This document shows positions 1-9,895 of a stretch of 64,000 nucleotides of DNA, in pieces. Within the stretch, counting starts at the first letter, position 1, and the number at the start of each line of letters is the position of its first letter. The stretch covers positions 110,848,238 to 110,912,237 of the forward strand of contig CM061227.1 in the NCBI GenBank assembly GCA_030844895.1. Reading direction: 5' to 3'. Source of the stretch: Ambrosia x helenae. Its lineage: Eukaryota > Streptophyta > Magnoliopsida > Asterales > Asteraceae. Below the pieces are notes generated by a model. The model worked only from the letters and a program-made list of their open reading frames with translations. It searched no databases and had not been told where the DNA came from. The translations under genes and the position numbers were made by a program.

Positions 1-714
1 TTTTAACCAAAAGTCCTGTTTGACTTAAATAAGTTTATCCAAACATGCCCCTAATGGCATATATCTATGTCTATGTTACCTTATTAAGGAGGAGACATGT
101 CTAGAAAAGTAATTATACACATATTTTAAGATGGGATGTCAAGAGTCACATGTATAAATCTCTAATTTTTACACATTTTCTTCCTTTTATACCCTTTTAT
201 ACAACCTTTAATGGCAATGGTACATTACACTAATGCAACTCATCCCTAATCATTGTTATTGAAACCGTCTCTTTCAATACCATTCTTGAATGTAGTCAAG
301 AAACCAAAGACTTTTCGATTTCCTTGATTCAATCAATTTGATGCTTTTTTATTGCAATTTCACAGACAATAGTCTTAATCGTGTGCCTCAATCGACCATA
401 TATCATGAGAACCAAACCTCACAAGAACAGGATCCAAGTTAAAAAGCAAAGATTCAAGTCGATTTGAGATCCACAAATGAAGATTCAAAAACAAATGAGT
501 GGAGGAAAGGGTTGTTGGAAGTGGTGACAGTCGTAATGAGGTGGATGGAAACAATGGTTGGTGGAGGGTTTATTACGTTTGTCATCAAACAAGTAATGAT
601 TCTCTATAGATTCGTTATTTACAATATAAGCACTGGTTTCCTTGCAATTATGTACCTTATTGAGATGTAATGCTTCTTTTTTTTGTATTATATTTATATT
701 TATATGTAGATATC
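1..714. other. Gene-free left edge
   Basis: I see no recognisable gene, RNA or complete mobile element. A 68-codon open frame at 464-670 resembles nothing I know and has ordinary AT-rich flanks. The stretch may be intron or flank of the gene-fragment mosaic that starts near 715. Confidence 0.4.
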
Positions 715-913
715 ACATTCGGGGACAAAGGATCCTGAGTCGCTTCTTGATGATGAGGGATTCTATGCTGACTTTAGTATGGATGAAGTTGACTTGAGCA
801 TTGAGAATTATGAAGAACTCTTTGGTGTAGGCCATAATGACCCTGAACATCTGTTGCAAAAGACGGGATTGATAGCCTGTTTGGTGGCGCTGAATCTTCA
901 TATGCCAGAAAGG
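715..913 (+). pseudogene. CONSTANS-like (COL9/COL10 type) exon fragment
   Basis: One exon-sized stretch reads like the acidic middle region of group III CONSTANS-like B-box proteins (COL9/COL10 type). These are nuclear transcription regulators with N-terminal B-boxes and a C-terminal CCT domain. The frame gives a KDPE...LLDDEGFY segment and then DEVDLSIENYEELFG followed by NDPEHLL, the family's hallmark. Near 863 an A-run appears one base short; the match continues in the next frame as DGIDSLFG. The exon ends at a plausible donor (AAG/GTATTATG). No B-box or CCT exon lies nearby, so this is a fragment and not a gene. AP-2 alpha and GID8 pieces follow on the same strand, which suggests joint capture by a transposon. 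The family call is from motif memory. Confidence 0.65.
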
Positions 914-1082
914 TATTATGTCATGTGCCATCCTTTCAATTTATCGTCGTTATGGACTTATGGTTAACTTTATCGTCAACTAATCACACATAATAATTAC
1001 GCAATTTATAATGGCATAATTTATGTCACTTATCATTGACGCACACCCACATGCCTATTATTCAGTTTCATTTTTGATAGTT

Positions 1083-1920
1083 AATACTATTTTTCTTTTT
1101 CTTAGGGAACTCGCCTATAATGCAGCGCAAGTTCGAGTGGATAAAGGCTATGACTGCTGATGGTTATTGTGCAGTCTATAATGCAGCGCAAGTGTTGATG
1201 CTTGAATCCTTATTCATCCTGTGTATGAAGTTGTTATTCACTATGGTGTATTTCTTATATCGCAGATTTCCATCAGTTATTTGAAGCCAACCAGGTGCCC
1301 ACTCTACCGGTTAATGTAAGCAAATTAAATTATTCCCTTTTCACTTTCTATTGGTTTGGTTTGGTTTGGTTAGGTTAGGTTGTTTGATTTTATCGTCTTA
1401 GGTTGCGGTTAACATTTAGCATTTTCGGCCAAATAAACTATCTATTTGACCCGTATTTACGCTAAATTTGTTTATTTCAGCTGGTATTAAATTTATGGTT
1501 TTGACGATAAACAATCTTAAAAGTAGGTTACCCGATTTTCACTAGAAACTGATTATTGTGACAGTGACTTGATTTCACAATAATCATATGACCGCTTAAT
1601 TAGAAAATCCCATTCAATTTTCGCTTTGTTTTTAGAATAAAGATGGTTATAATCAATACAAGTCACAGTATTGCTGTGTATACAAAGTCCTATTTTGCTT
1701 AGCTGGCCCTTTTTTTGTAATCTTTTCACGAGACTAGTCTCTTTCCATGGATGAAACAACATCCTTTCAGATGCTGACAGTAGAATTGATGGTTAGTGTT
1801 TATGATGATGGTCTGCAAATGCGACCACCAGTAACTGAGATGTCACCTGAATCATTACCGGTAATGAAAGGTCGTCATGGCTGCTGTGGTGATGAATTGT
1901 TCCGGTATACATAGATAAAT
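1083..1920 (+). other. Unassigned exon-like segments between COL and AP-2 fragments
   Basis: Several pieces look like exons: an acceptor (TTTTTCTTAG) near 1105 followed by an open frame from an ATG near 1119; a short segment after TATCGCAG near 1265 reading FHQLFEANQVPTLPVN and ending at a GTAAGC donor; and one after CCTTTCAG near 1770 open to a stop near 1914. I do not recognise the source. They may belong to the AP-2 alpha fragment, the COL fragment or a third captured gene. The repeated TATAATGCAGCGCAAG at about 1116 and 1170 shows a local duplication. Confidence 0.3.
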
Positions 1921-2064
1921 AACATAATGTTGTATAAAATTAATAAGCAGGTAAACAATTTATGTAAGTAGTATGATGTTGATGTTAATAATTAGTTGAA
2001 CGTTTATAAAAAATACTTTTTCCGCAGACACAGTTTTAGATATGTTGGAACACGTTAAGCCTTA

Positions 2065-2675
2065 TGTGTCAAAGATAGTGGAGTTCTATACGAGGATCCT
2101 CATGTCCAGGTTCTCACCTTGCAAAGTTTATATTAAATATTCAAGTAATGTATATCACATTAATATTCTCCTAATTAAATATTAATGTTATTATCTTAGA
2201 TTGGTATTAAAGCAGAGTGGTGAGGTCCTCAAGGTCGCCTCGTCCTCTTCTTGGGGAACAAGACTACTACTTCACTTGATGCGGTTAATGCAGTGATTCT
2301 GCCTCCATCCCATTTGAAGTTGGAGCTTTCATTAGTACCTGAAATTATTCCTCCACGATCACAGGTCAAACCCCATTTTAATTTAATTTTTAAAATAATA
2401 AATCTTGGTTCTTAGGATAAAGTTATGTTTGTTTAAGTTTAATGCCCACTTGATGTGGTAAATCTTCGCCCAAGTAGGGATGTTGCAGTTCTTGATATCT
2501 CCTAGAAGATTGGAACCAACTTGGTACTTATCCTTCTTTTTTTTATCCTGTATCTTGAAAATGTATCCACACAGCAATATAATTTTTACTTTTGGTCTCA
2601 CACAGGTTGATAACAAGCTTCGGAGAAATGGCGAATTTATTGAACAGTTTGAGGCTTATTGTCTCCCCTGGATTG
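2065..2675 (+). pseudogene. AP-2 complex alpha-adaptin fragment (appendage region)
   Basis: Four exon-like blocks with intron remains match the C-terminal ear region of alpha-adaptin. This subunit of the AP-2 clathrin adaptor recruits endocytic cargo and accessory proteins at the plasma membrane. Block 1 (2065-2109) reads ALCVKDSGVLYEDP and ends at a GT donor. Block 2 (2200-2364) reads IGIKAEW, a stop, then GRLVLFLGNK...ILPPSHLKLELSLVPE. Block 3 (about 2436-2523) has CPLDVVNLRPSRDVAVLD. Block 4 (2606-2675) has EMANLLNSLRLIV. The in-frame stops (TGA in block 2, TAA at the start of block 3 and TAG inside it) and the missing N-terminal trunk make it a pseudogene fragment. Retained introns show it came from genomic DNA and not from a retrocopied mRNA. 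Confidence 0.8.
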
Positions 2676-3742
2676 GTAATTTCTTTTATGATTATTGTAA
2701 ACAATTTGTAGTTTTTTACATCATGTGACACAGACAAACCTGGCTTACCATATATGTTAAATAGCGAAACATTATTACTCCAATATAATTTAAAGCTAGA
2801 TTGCTTATGCATACAGAAATAGTGTCGCTTGTTGTGTAAATGGAATGTGTAGCTACAACTAGCGAGGTTGGTTGAACCTTCGCGTACTTACTTCAACACT
2901 AACAAATGCATATTTAATTAACAGGTAACATAACTGGACCTGTTTCATATCAAATACTATTATGTCGAACATGCAATCAAACACACACAATAAATAATAT
3001 TTAAGTATAAGAACATATCTAATATAAATCAAGGGAAATTTCCTTCAATAGTATGGATACAATCAATCTTGAATGCAAATAGGGATGAACAACTAATGGT
3101 CTGCTCAAACCATGACCATTGACCAAGTACCAACCAAGGTCGATCATCAATATAGGTTTTCTCGTATTTTTATTTTCGGACTCAGTCTCAAGCTAGGACC
3201 AATTAAACACTAGAAGACCAAGCCAGATGTGGCCGTTTGGCTATATTTTTCTATAGTTACAAACAATTATTTAACTTTTGTATACAATGGAATTATTATT
3301 TTCTATTTCAGCGGTAAAAACAATTGTTGTTTACAGGGTCGAATAAGCATATAATGACTGTTTGCAGGTTTGATAGAGGTGTAATGGGTCAAATAGAAAT
3401 GTTAGGATTTGTAATAATGTTTAAACATTTTAAAAATCAATAAGAGATGTCATTTCAGGGTGAACTTTGACAAAGTTCATTTTGACTCACTTCAACAAAA
3501 GCCCATTTTGGTTCATTTCCACCTCAAATGATATGTAGCCACTTTAACTCTTAATTAACACTTTTATGCATCCATAGACGACAACAGAAGACACCCATGA
3601 AGCAACTTTAACATGTATTGGACATATCAAGTGGAGAAAGATGGTTTAGCTAACGAAGCCTACTGTTTCTCTATAATTAACTATTTAACTGTGGCCAAAT
3701 TTAGTTGTATATATAAACGTTGGCATGACATATTTTTGTGCA
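2676..3742. other. Gene-free spacer
   Basis: AT-rich sequence between the AP-2 alpha and GID8 fragments. It has no convincing coding segment, repeat array or RNA gene, and may be intron carried with the captured fragments. Confidence 0.4.
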
Positions 3743-3858
3743 GATTCTAAATACAAATTCCCAGAGCTATTTTTCCATATGCATGAGCCAAGGTCGAAGA
3801 GGCTTTAGAATTTGCTCAGAAGGAGCTCGCCTCAAGCCAGGGGAGAGGAGAATGTAAC
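3743..3858 (+). pseudogene. GID8/RanBPM-type CTLH-CRA fragment
   Basis: A single exon-like block after a good acceptor (TTTTTGTGCAG) matches the CTLH/CRA part of GID8 homologues, subunits of the GID/CTLH E3 ubiquitin ligase. It reads ILNTNSQ, then after a small frame slip LFFHMHE, then KVEEALEFAQKELA and, after another slip, RGEE. The family has a similar order (ILDTNPQLFFH, EEALEFAQEELAPRGEE). The block has suffered several indels and the rest of the roughly 230-residue protein is missing. It is the third unrelated host fragment on this strand within about 3.2 kb. Confidence 0.75.
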
Positions 3859-4559
3859 TTCAAAGTCTGTGAATATTTTTTTCTCATTCAAATTCTCATG
3901 GTTGCCTGTCCTGGTCAAAAGGATGACACGGAGAAGTTGATAACCTTGACCATATTGATTTTTTTTTTAGATATTGGGAATTGCATGCAATGTGCTTCAA
4001 AAAACATAAATACCTGTGGCAAGGCACGAGCATTCCCGCTATCACTTTTAATTAATACAGAACCAAACCTGTCACGTTGAGTCAGCCCAATCCGATCAAC
4101 ACTTTTTTGGTCCATATTGTTTGAATTTTACCGAACAAAACACTTGAAACATATATAAAGAAAAAACAAACTACATTGTTACAATAATCATATAATTTAT
4201 TTGATAAAGAAGTCTACAGACTACAAGATTGATTTTAAGCATTTAGAACCCATTTGGCCGGTTTGATTAAGTCAACTCATTCAGCCCATTTTATTTGTAG
4301 CTAAGTTCTATAATTTAAACCGGTTAGACTATTAAAAGAAATACAACCCAAATCAACCCATTTTCGGTACGAGTCAAAATTGCCACCACTTCTACGTTTT
4401 ATCAGTAAATTATGTTAGATGTCTCCAGATTACTTTCAACCAAATCAGATCACATGTTTACACTCAACCTCAAATAGGTCAGAACTATACAGATGCCATA
4501 CAGGCCAAATAAAGTCTGATAATATCATGAACAAAGTTGAGTGACAGCAGTCTTTACCC
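3859..4559. other. Gene-free spacer downstream of CAND gene
   Basis: No supported coding region. A 60-codon frame at 3898-4080 and its opposite-strand partner look like chance frames. The right part is probably the 3' flank of the minus-strand CAND gene ending at 4560. Confidence 0.35.
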
Positions 4560-7500
4560 TTATTCCAAATCAGAATCGAAAAACCCAGCATCCTTCATCT
4601 CAGAGTAGTATGCATTATCCAAAAGCAAATCTTCCTCCTGATAACACCAAAATCATATCATTTGTCCACAAAAAAAAAAACTAGCATTCTTCATCATACT
4701 GTAAAACCAAAGAAACAATGTATATACAAATATATATACCTGAAAGAAGTCTGCTAGGAAAGTTATATACACGAAGGGTAGATAGAGAGTGTGGTAGCAG
4801 ATAGCAACCAAGCTATACAGCCTGCACATGTACAATAATTAAAATACAAACCGATCATTGCTTGGTACTATGTTTTACGAATATAATAATGTTTTACGTA
4901 CCAATGTCCAAATCCCACACCAATTGCACCAAGCCCACAACCAAATAATGCAATCCCAGTATCACGAACATGACAACAACGTAATTGTAAAATGCTGGTC
5001 TAGCTGCATAAAGAAACGATGGCACGTTACATATTGGTTGTCAATTTTGGAGAACATAATACAGATTGAAAATGAAATGGGCTTTATAAGAATAGGAATT
5101 GACTTACGAGGTAGCTTATCTCTCCATGTTGAGTAATGCACAAAAAGTATATAACCATATGTACATGTCAACAATAGTTCATCAACTGTCCACAGGCCCC
5201 ACTTCCCTCTATGAGCCGTTTCACTATCCATGAAAAGTGGAACGTGGAATCCAAACACACAAATTGCCTGATGGCATAGCCAGAAACCCAAAAAAAAAAA
5301 AAAAAAAAAAAAACAAGAAAAAAGTTAATATAAGATTGATTAATACATACAATCAGGCACAAAATGATAAATGTCTATTACCTTTAAAAGTATGTCTGCT
5401 CCAACAATGAGCCCTGAAATGATGAAAGTATGAGCTAATGCTTCCAACCCGCTCACATAGCTTTCTTGCAGTAAGAAGGCCACCAAGCTAATCTCTAAAC
5501 ATAGTGTTCCCAATGCTGTGAGCAATGACAATAGATTCCAAGATAATTCCTTCCCAGGAATGCACTGCCACACCTGCATCAATATAATCAAAGAGTTAAC
5601 ACCACTCCACCTCTTACGACTCAAAATAGATGACATAAAACTAAATTTATATCATACAATAAAAGTTTTGGTAACAGATACGACGATGATAGTAGTACAT
5701 AAATGCAGGGTTGATGAATCCAAATTCCAAACGATCTAAAATGCCCAAACGAACCTGGTGATTAAATGACATCTGCATTACCCTCATCGGTGGATCCTCA
5801 CTATATTCAATAATAACGTTGTAAATAGATATACAGAGTACCACAAACTCACACTCCATGCATGGATTCAACAAGAAATCAATTCGTTGAAGAAAACACA
5901 AGCATATTAAATTAACAAAGCCCTACACGAAGAGATACCTATCCACAAAACATCAAACTCTGAGTAGACTAAGGTGGTGTTTGTTTTTTCCCCAGAAGTA
6001 CTTCTAACCTCTTTTGCCTGCGCCGTGCAGACGCGGGCAGACGTTTGGGTTCTGCAGATTGTTTGTTTTTTTTGAAAGACCTTTCACTAAAAAAGGTCTT
6101 TGGTGCAGACATAAAACAAAGTCTTCCAACCACTTCTCCCCTCTTCTTCCCTTCTTTTTTTCTTCTTCATCATCAGACTTCTTCTTCTACCATATTCTTT
6201 TTTTCTGCCAAAAACTACTATTCCTAACTAAATCATTCAAACGGTAAACTTGGCAAATCAACCTTATTAGACTGAACGGAGTGGGGGCGGGAGAGGGGCG
6301 GGAAGGGGGGGGGGGGTAACACCGCCGCAGAGGGGCGTGGAAGGGGGTGGGGGGGGGGCGGGGAGGGTTTCACCGGCGTGGGGGGAGAAGCTTTACACAT
6401 GGCAGCTTCTTATTGGGGGCATTTTTTTTTTAATTTTTTTTTTTAACTTTTAACACAATATAATATTATTTCCTTCCCCCCCCCCCCTCTTCCCCCCTTC
6501 CACTCCCCACAATTTTTTTCCCCCTCACAAGGGTCCCACAAGTGCCACATGGCGCTTCATCCCCCTCTTTCCCCCCCCCCCCCCCCCCCCCCCCACCACT
6601 CCTTATAGTCTTATATATGGATCAAATCATCAAAAGAAGCAGGGTGTAAAATTTTAACACATGATATCTACTGAAACAAACAATCTTCTAATTCACGACA
6701 CTTCAAGTAGCTTAAAGATGCAGGGTATAAGCAGGGCACGAAAAACTGACACACCATTATCTATTAAAATTTTAAAACTAACAGTTTCCTGATTCACAAC
6801 TTTAGAAGTGGCGTAGAACACTCAAGTCCTAACTCCTATCTCAGCCAAGTAGTTTTATCGTCTCCATCATGGCATCATCAAGCACTTAACTTGTTCACCT
6901 CTATCCTGAATCCATACCACGCCCTTAGCACACAACAAATATTCAAGCAAACTCTTAGGCAGCACTACATAACACTCAACACTCTTTACAATGTAAACTA
7001 GGACCAGCCATAACTAACTTAAGTATCTTGTCCTAAAAAAATATATGAGAACAAATTGTATGGAATTTATGTATCATTATTATTTCTCATGGCGGTTTGC
7101 AGAGTAACTCTAAGACAGCGTTCGTTTCACGGAATGGAATGGATTTTAGATGATATTAAAATGCATATTCCGTTTCTTATGTTGCTCGTTTAATAAAGAA
7201 GGAATTGTAATTTAACAACAACATACGGAAGGGAATCTAAATTCCAGTTCCATCCAGATTTCATTCCATTTTGTGAAACAAACAAAACTGAATTCCAATT
7301 CCATTACAATCCATGAACCGAACGCTACCTAATATTGCGCAACTGTTTAGGCATATTAATGGGCAATACAAAAGTAAAGGTTTTATTTGATCACTAAAAT
7401 TAGGTCCAATAAATAAAGTGATACCTGAAGAGAGCACCAAGCGAGATTAAGGATAGCAGAGAACCAAAGAAGAAGATAGTAAGCGATCATAACATGTGAG

Positions 7501-7726
7501 CGACGATGACGAAGCTTCTTAATATTCTTTTTCAAATGAAACCCTAAATACAGTACAAATAATACAGCGGGATCGATAGAACGGCAGTGTACCATAACCC
7601 GTGACAATTGTTCTGACTGAACGATGATAATAATAATAATGGATCATGATGATGATCGGTGTCGGTTACAGCGGTAATATCTCCTCCTGCAGGAGGTAAA
7701 TCATAATGGGTTTGATTGTTCACCAT
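4560..7726 (-). CDS. Seven-transmembrane candidate GPCR, CAND2/PMTR1-like, six exons, two apparent 1-bp lesions
   Basis: Model on the minus strand: join of 7425-7726, 5382-5573, 5108-5267, 4902-5003, 4740-4821 and 4560-4637, all with GT-AG borders and compatible phases, giving about 305 residues. The protein matches plant CAND2/CAND8-type proteins; Arabidopsis CAND2 has been reported as a phytomelatonin receptor. Visible signatures are NCHGLWYTAVLSIP and VLFVLYLGFHLKK in exon 1, GKELSWNLLSLL and SLVAFLLQESY in exon 2, GFHVPLFMDS and GKWGLW in exon 3, LPPRPAFYNY in exon 4, CYHTLYLPFVYITFLADFF in exon 5 and YYSEMKDAGFFDSDLE at the C-terminus. There are about seven hydrophobic helices. Exon 1 (after the codons for SIP, near 7568) and exon 4 (near 4965) each look one base short, in CCC and GGG runs, so it is either a recent pseudogene or an intact gene with consensus errors. 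The 1.85-kb first intron holds two MITEs. Receptor function is inferred from homology only. Confidence 0.8.
6270..6610. mobile_element. PIF/Harbinger (Tourist-type) MITE, copy 1
   Basis: A 341-bp non-coding element flanked by TTA on both sides (6267-6269 and 6611-6613). Its ends are inverted: GACTGAACGGAGTGGGGGC on the left, and GACTATAAGGAGTGG when the right end is read inward. A TTA/TAA 3-bp duplication is diagnostic of PIF/Harbinger. The left half is very G-rich and the right half very C-rich, with long homopolymers. It lies in intron 1 of the CAND gene. A sister copy is at 9537-9879. Confidence 0.8.
7115..7330. mobile_element. Probable hAT-type MITE in CAND intron 1
   Basis: A roughly 215-bp segment whose ends are inverted relatives: AGCGTTCGTTTCACGGAATG on the left, and AGCGTTCGGTTCATGGATTG when the right end is read inward. 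It has no coding capacity. GTTCGTTT-type termini are common in plant hAT MITEs, but I could not define a clean 8-bp target duplication, so the superfamily is tentative. Confidence 0.5.
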
Positions 7727-7987
7727 CTCTATTCTACATGCTACGCAAACAATTGATTGCTAATTAACTTTGTGTCTTCGATTTTGTCACCAAGAAAGAA
7801 ACCCTAATAATAATAATAATAATAATTTGTGACGGTGTTGAGATTGTAGTTGACACAGAAGCCGAAAGAAAAATAATCGATTTCCGTCACCGACTGGCAG
7901 ATGTCTCCATGGATGATAAGTTATTAAATTCACAATATTACATAAAAACGTCCTTTACCTTTGTATAATTTTTCATGTTTTATTCTT
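7727..7987. other. Upstream flank and probable 5' UTR of the CAND gene
   Basis: Sequence just upstream of the minus-strand ATG at 7726. It includes a short (TAA)n tract at 7805-7827 and no other frame. It plausibly holds the CAND 5' UTR and core promoter, but no TATA box stands out. Confidence 0.3.
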
Positions 7988-8001
7988 TAATTCTTTTGTA
8001 C

Positions 8002-8311
8002 TTTTTTTTAACAGCCAACGAATCAATTCCGAGCACTCTCAGACACCCTTTTGGCGAATCAGGTACTCGAGAGTACCCGACCACCAATTGCCACCAATTC
8101 CCGGGAAAACCCGACCACTCACCCGCCCGAAGGCACGACGGTGAAATAATCGGTAAAACCGGTCGGGATCAGGACTCGAACCCAAGCCAATGGCGGGTCA
8201 TCCCTCATTTCCCCTCCACCAATGTCCTCCAAATGTAGCTAGTGGGAATTGAACCCAAGCCTCCCATAGAAAACTTTATGCCCTCAACCAACTGGGCTAC
8301 AAATGTTGGAC
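8002..8311 (-). mobile_element. tRNA-related SINE with 14-bp target-site duplication
   Basis: The element reads on the minus strand from 8311 and ends in an A-rich tail (about 8002-8012). It is flanked by perfect direct repeats TAATTCTTTTGTAC at 7988-8001 and 8312-8325. The 5' head looks tRNA-derived: an A-box-like TAGCCCAGTTGG followed about 35 nt later by a B-box-like GGTTCAATTCC. These are RNA polymerase III internal promoter motifs. A second B-box-like GGTTCGAGTCC lies about 75 nt further on, so the body may be dimeric. A SINE would depend on LINE reverse transcriptase. Pol III activity is inferred, not shown. Confidence 0.75.
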
Positions 8312-8355
8312 TAATTCTTTTGTACAAATGTTTTGTTTTCGGCAGGATAGTTTTT

Positions 8356-8410
8356 GGCGAATCAATTCCGAGCACTCTCAGGCACCCTTTTGGCGAATCA
8401 GGTACTCGAG
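8356..8410 (-). mobile_element. 5'-truncated copy of the same SINE
   Basis: About 55 bp repeats the 3' part of the neighbouring SINE almost exactly (GGCGAATCAATTCCGAGCAC through GGTACTCGAG). It is followed by a third copy of TTAATTCTTTTGTAC at 8412-8426. It is short and carries no pol III boxes. Confidence 0.6.
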
Positions 8411-8426
8411 ATTAATTCTTTTGTAC

Positions 8427-9410
8427 TTGAAAAATACTTTGGAAATTGTTGGAGGTTACATCATTTATGACAAACTTTTTTTTTTTAATCGTGTCTTGGA
8501 GTAGGGTGTGAAAATCACGGTTCAGTTTAATTTTTACCTTTAATCATAACTATAACCAAACTTTGGTTACGGGCTCATAATATTCGGTTATTAGCCAAGC
8601 TAAGCTTGAACTAAAATTTGAGCTAAAGGAATATGGCTTGGGTTTTCAAACAAAATCAAAACCAACACAAAAATTTTCGTAGCTATTGGGTTTCTGGACC
8701 ATAGTGTAGAGGGTTGTACACAGTCATTTCTCGACCCTTGTGAACAAATGTTTTGTTTTCGGTAGGATAGTTTTTTGTTGTTCAAAAGATAGTTGCAGCG
8801 TAGGTTATTGCCCAGTTGCCTGTTATCTTGCTATAAAATTAATCTTTATGAATTTGCAATAAATAAATAAATAAAAACTAAGAGATTCTAAACACCGATT
8901 GGGTTACTGCAATTTTATGTTTGTTTATTTAATTAGATTTGATTCATCATGAGGCTTCCATTTGTTAGCCTTCACTCTCAAACATGTCAACTATTCTACC
9001 TTCATATTAAACCAACATATATTGTGCCTTGAGAAAATATGACAATATCTAAAACCTTTTGTCATATCATATTAAAATAACAGAGATCATAAAAAAAGGT
9101 AAAACTTGTAGTTCATTGAGGAAAGTGGTGAAGACAAACAAAAGGCTAAAACCTTTTATGATTAAAGACTTTCATAAAGTTCACCATGAGAAAAAACCAA
9201 CTTGAAGACCTAACCACCAGTCATGTAGTTATCGATTAAAATTGGTTCAATTATCTCGCTTATTGTTCGGTTGTTGGTTATTTCTGTTGCTTGCTTACCC
9301 TTTGGGCCTTGATGGAGCCATTGTACTAGCCTTAACCACAACCAGAGGACCCACATTCAATTCTTCATCTCCTTCTGGTGGACCTTTGACCGCATTTACG
9401 ATTTGAGCAG
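8427..9410. other. Gene-free spacer with a 30-bp direct repeat
   Basis: No gene was recognised. AAATGTTTTGTTTTCGG followed by AGGATAGTTTTT occurs at about 8326 and again at about 8747, so this spacer has been locally duplicated or is bracketed by an old insertion scar. The rest is AT-rich without clear structure. Confidence 0.4.
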
Positions 9411-9426
9411 TTAGCCTCGTTGCATT

Positions 9427-9533
9427 CATCATCATCGTACTCAGTCACCAATAGCAAAAGCTAAGGTAGGGTCTGAGGAGGGTGTGTAGACAGCCTTACC
9501 TTTGCCCCGTGGGAATAAAGAGGCTGATTCCAC
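9427..9533 (-). mobile_element. 5'-truncated plant SINE with 16-bp TSD
   Basis: The segment contains CTAAGGTAGGGTCTGAGGAG, then ACAGCCTTACC and AATAAAGAGGCTG, a signature I recognise from widespread angiosperm SINEs. Its minus-strand 3' end carries an (ATG)n-like tail (CATCATCATC on the plus strand). The 16-bp direct repeat TTAGCCTCGTTGCATT lies immediately left (9411-9426) and again at 9880-9895, after an inserted MITE. The pol III head appears truncated. Confidence 0.7.
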
Positions 9534-9536
9534 TTA

Positions 9537-9879
9537 GACTATCAGGAGTGGGGGCGGGAGAGGGGCGGGAAGGGGGGGAACACCGCCGCCAGTAGGGCGG
9601 GAAGGGTGGCGTGGGGCGGAGGGCGGGAGGGGATCCACTGGCGTGGGGCTTGGGGTGGGGTGAGGTGGCAGCGATCTATTGGTCAGTTTTTTTTTTTTTT
9701 TTTTTTTAACTTTAACACAATATAATATTATTTCCTTCCCCCATCTTTCCCCCCTTCCACTCCCCACAATTATTCCCCCCCCCCCACACACACACACAAG
9801 GGTCCCACAAGTGCCACATGGCGCTTCATCCCCCTCTTTTCCCCCCCCCCCCCCCCCCACCCACCCACTCCTTATAGTC
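9537..9879. mobile_element. PIF/Harbinger MITE, copy 2, at the SINE/TSD junction
   Basis: A 343-bp sister of 6270-6610: inverted ends GACTATCAGGAGTGGGGGC and, read inward from the right, GACTATAAGGAGTGGG, with TTA duplicated at 9534-9536 and 9880-9882. It shares the inner landmarks AACACAATATAATATTATTT and GTGCCACATGGCGC with copy 1. The 3' TTA is also the first three bases of the SINE target duplication, so it inserted exactly where the SINE meets its flank. Frames across its G/C runs are not genes. Confidence 0.85.
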
Positions 9880-9895
9880 TTAGCCTCGTTGCATT

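Noticed and set aside
1083..1320. A further part of AP-2 alpha
   Set aside because: None of the frames matched what I recall of the hinge or trunk, so it was left unassigned.
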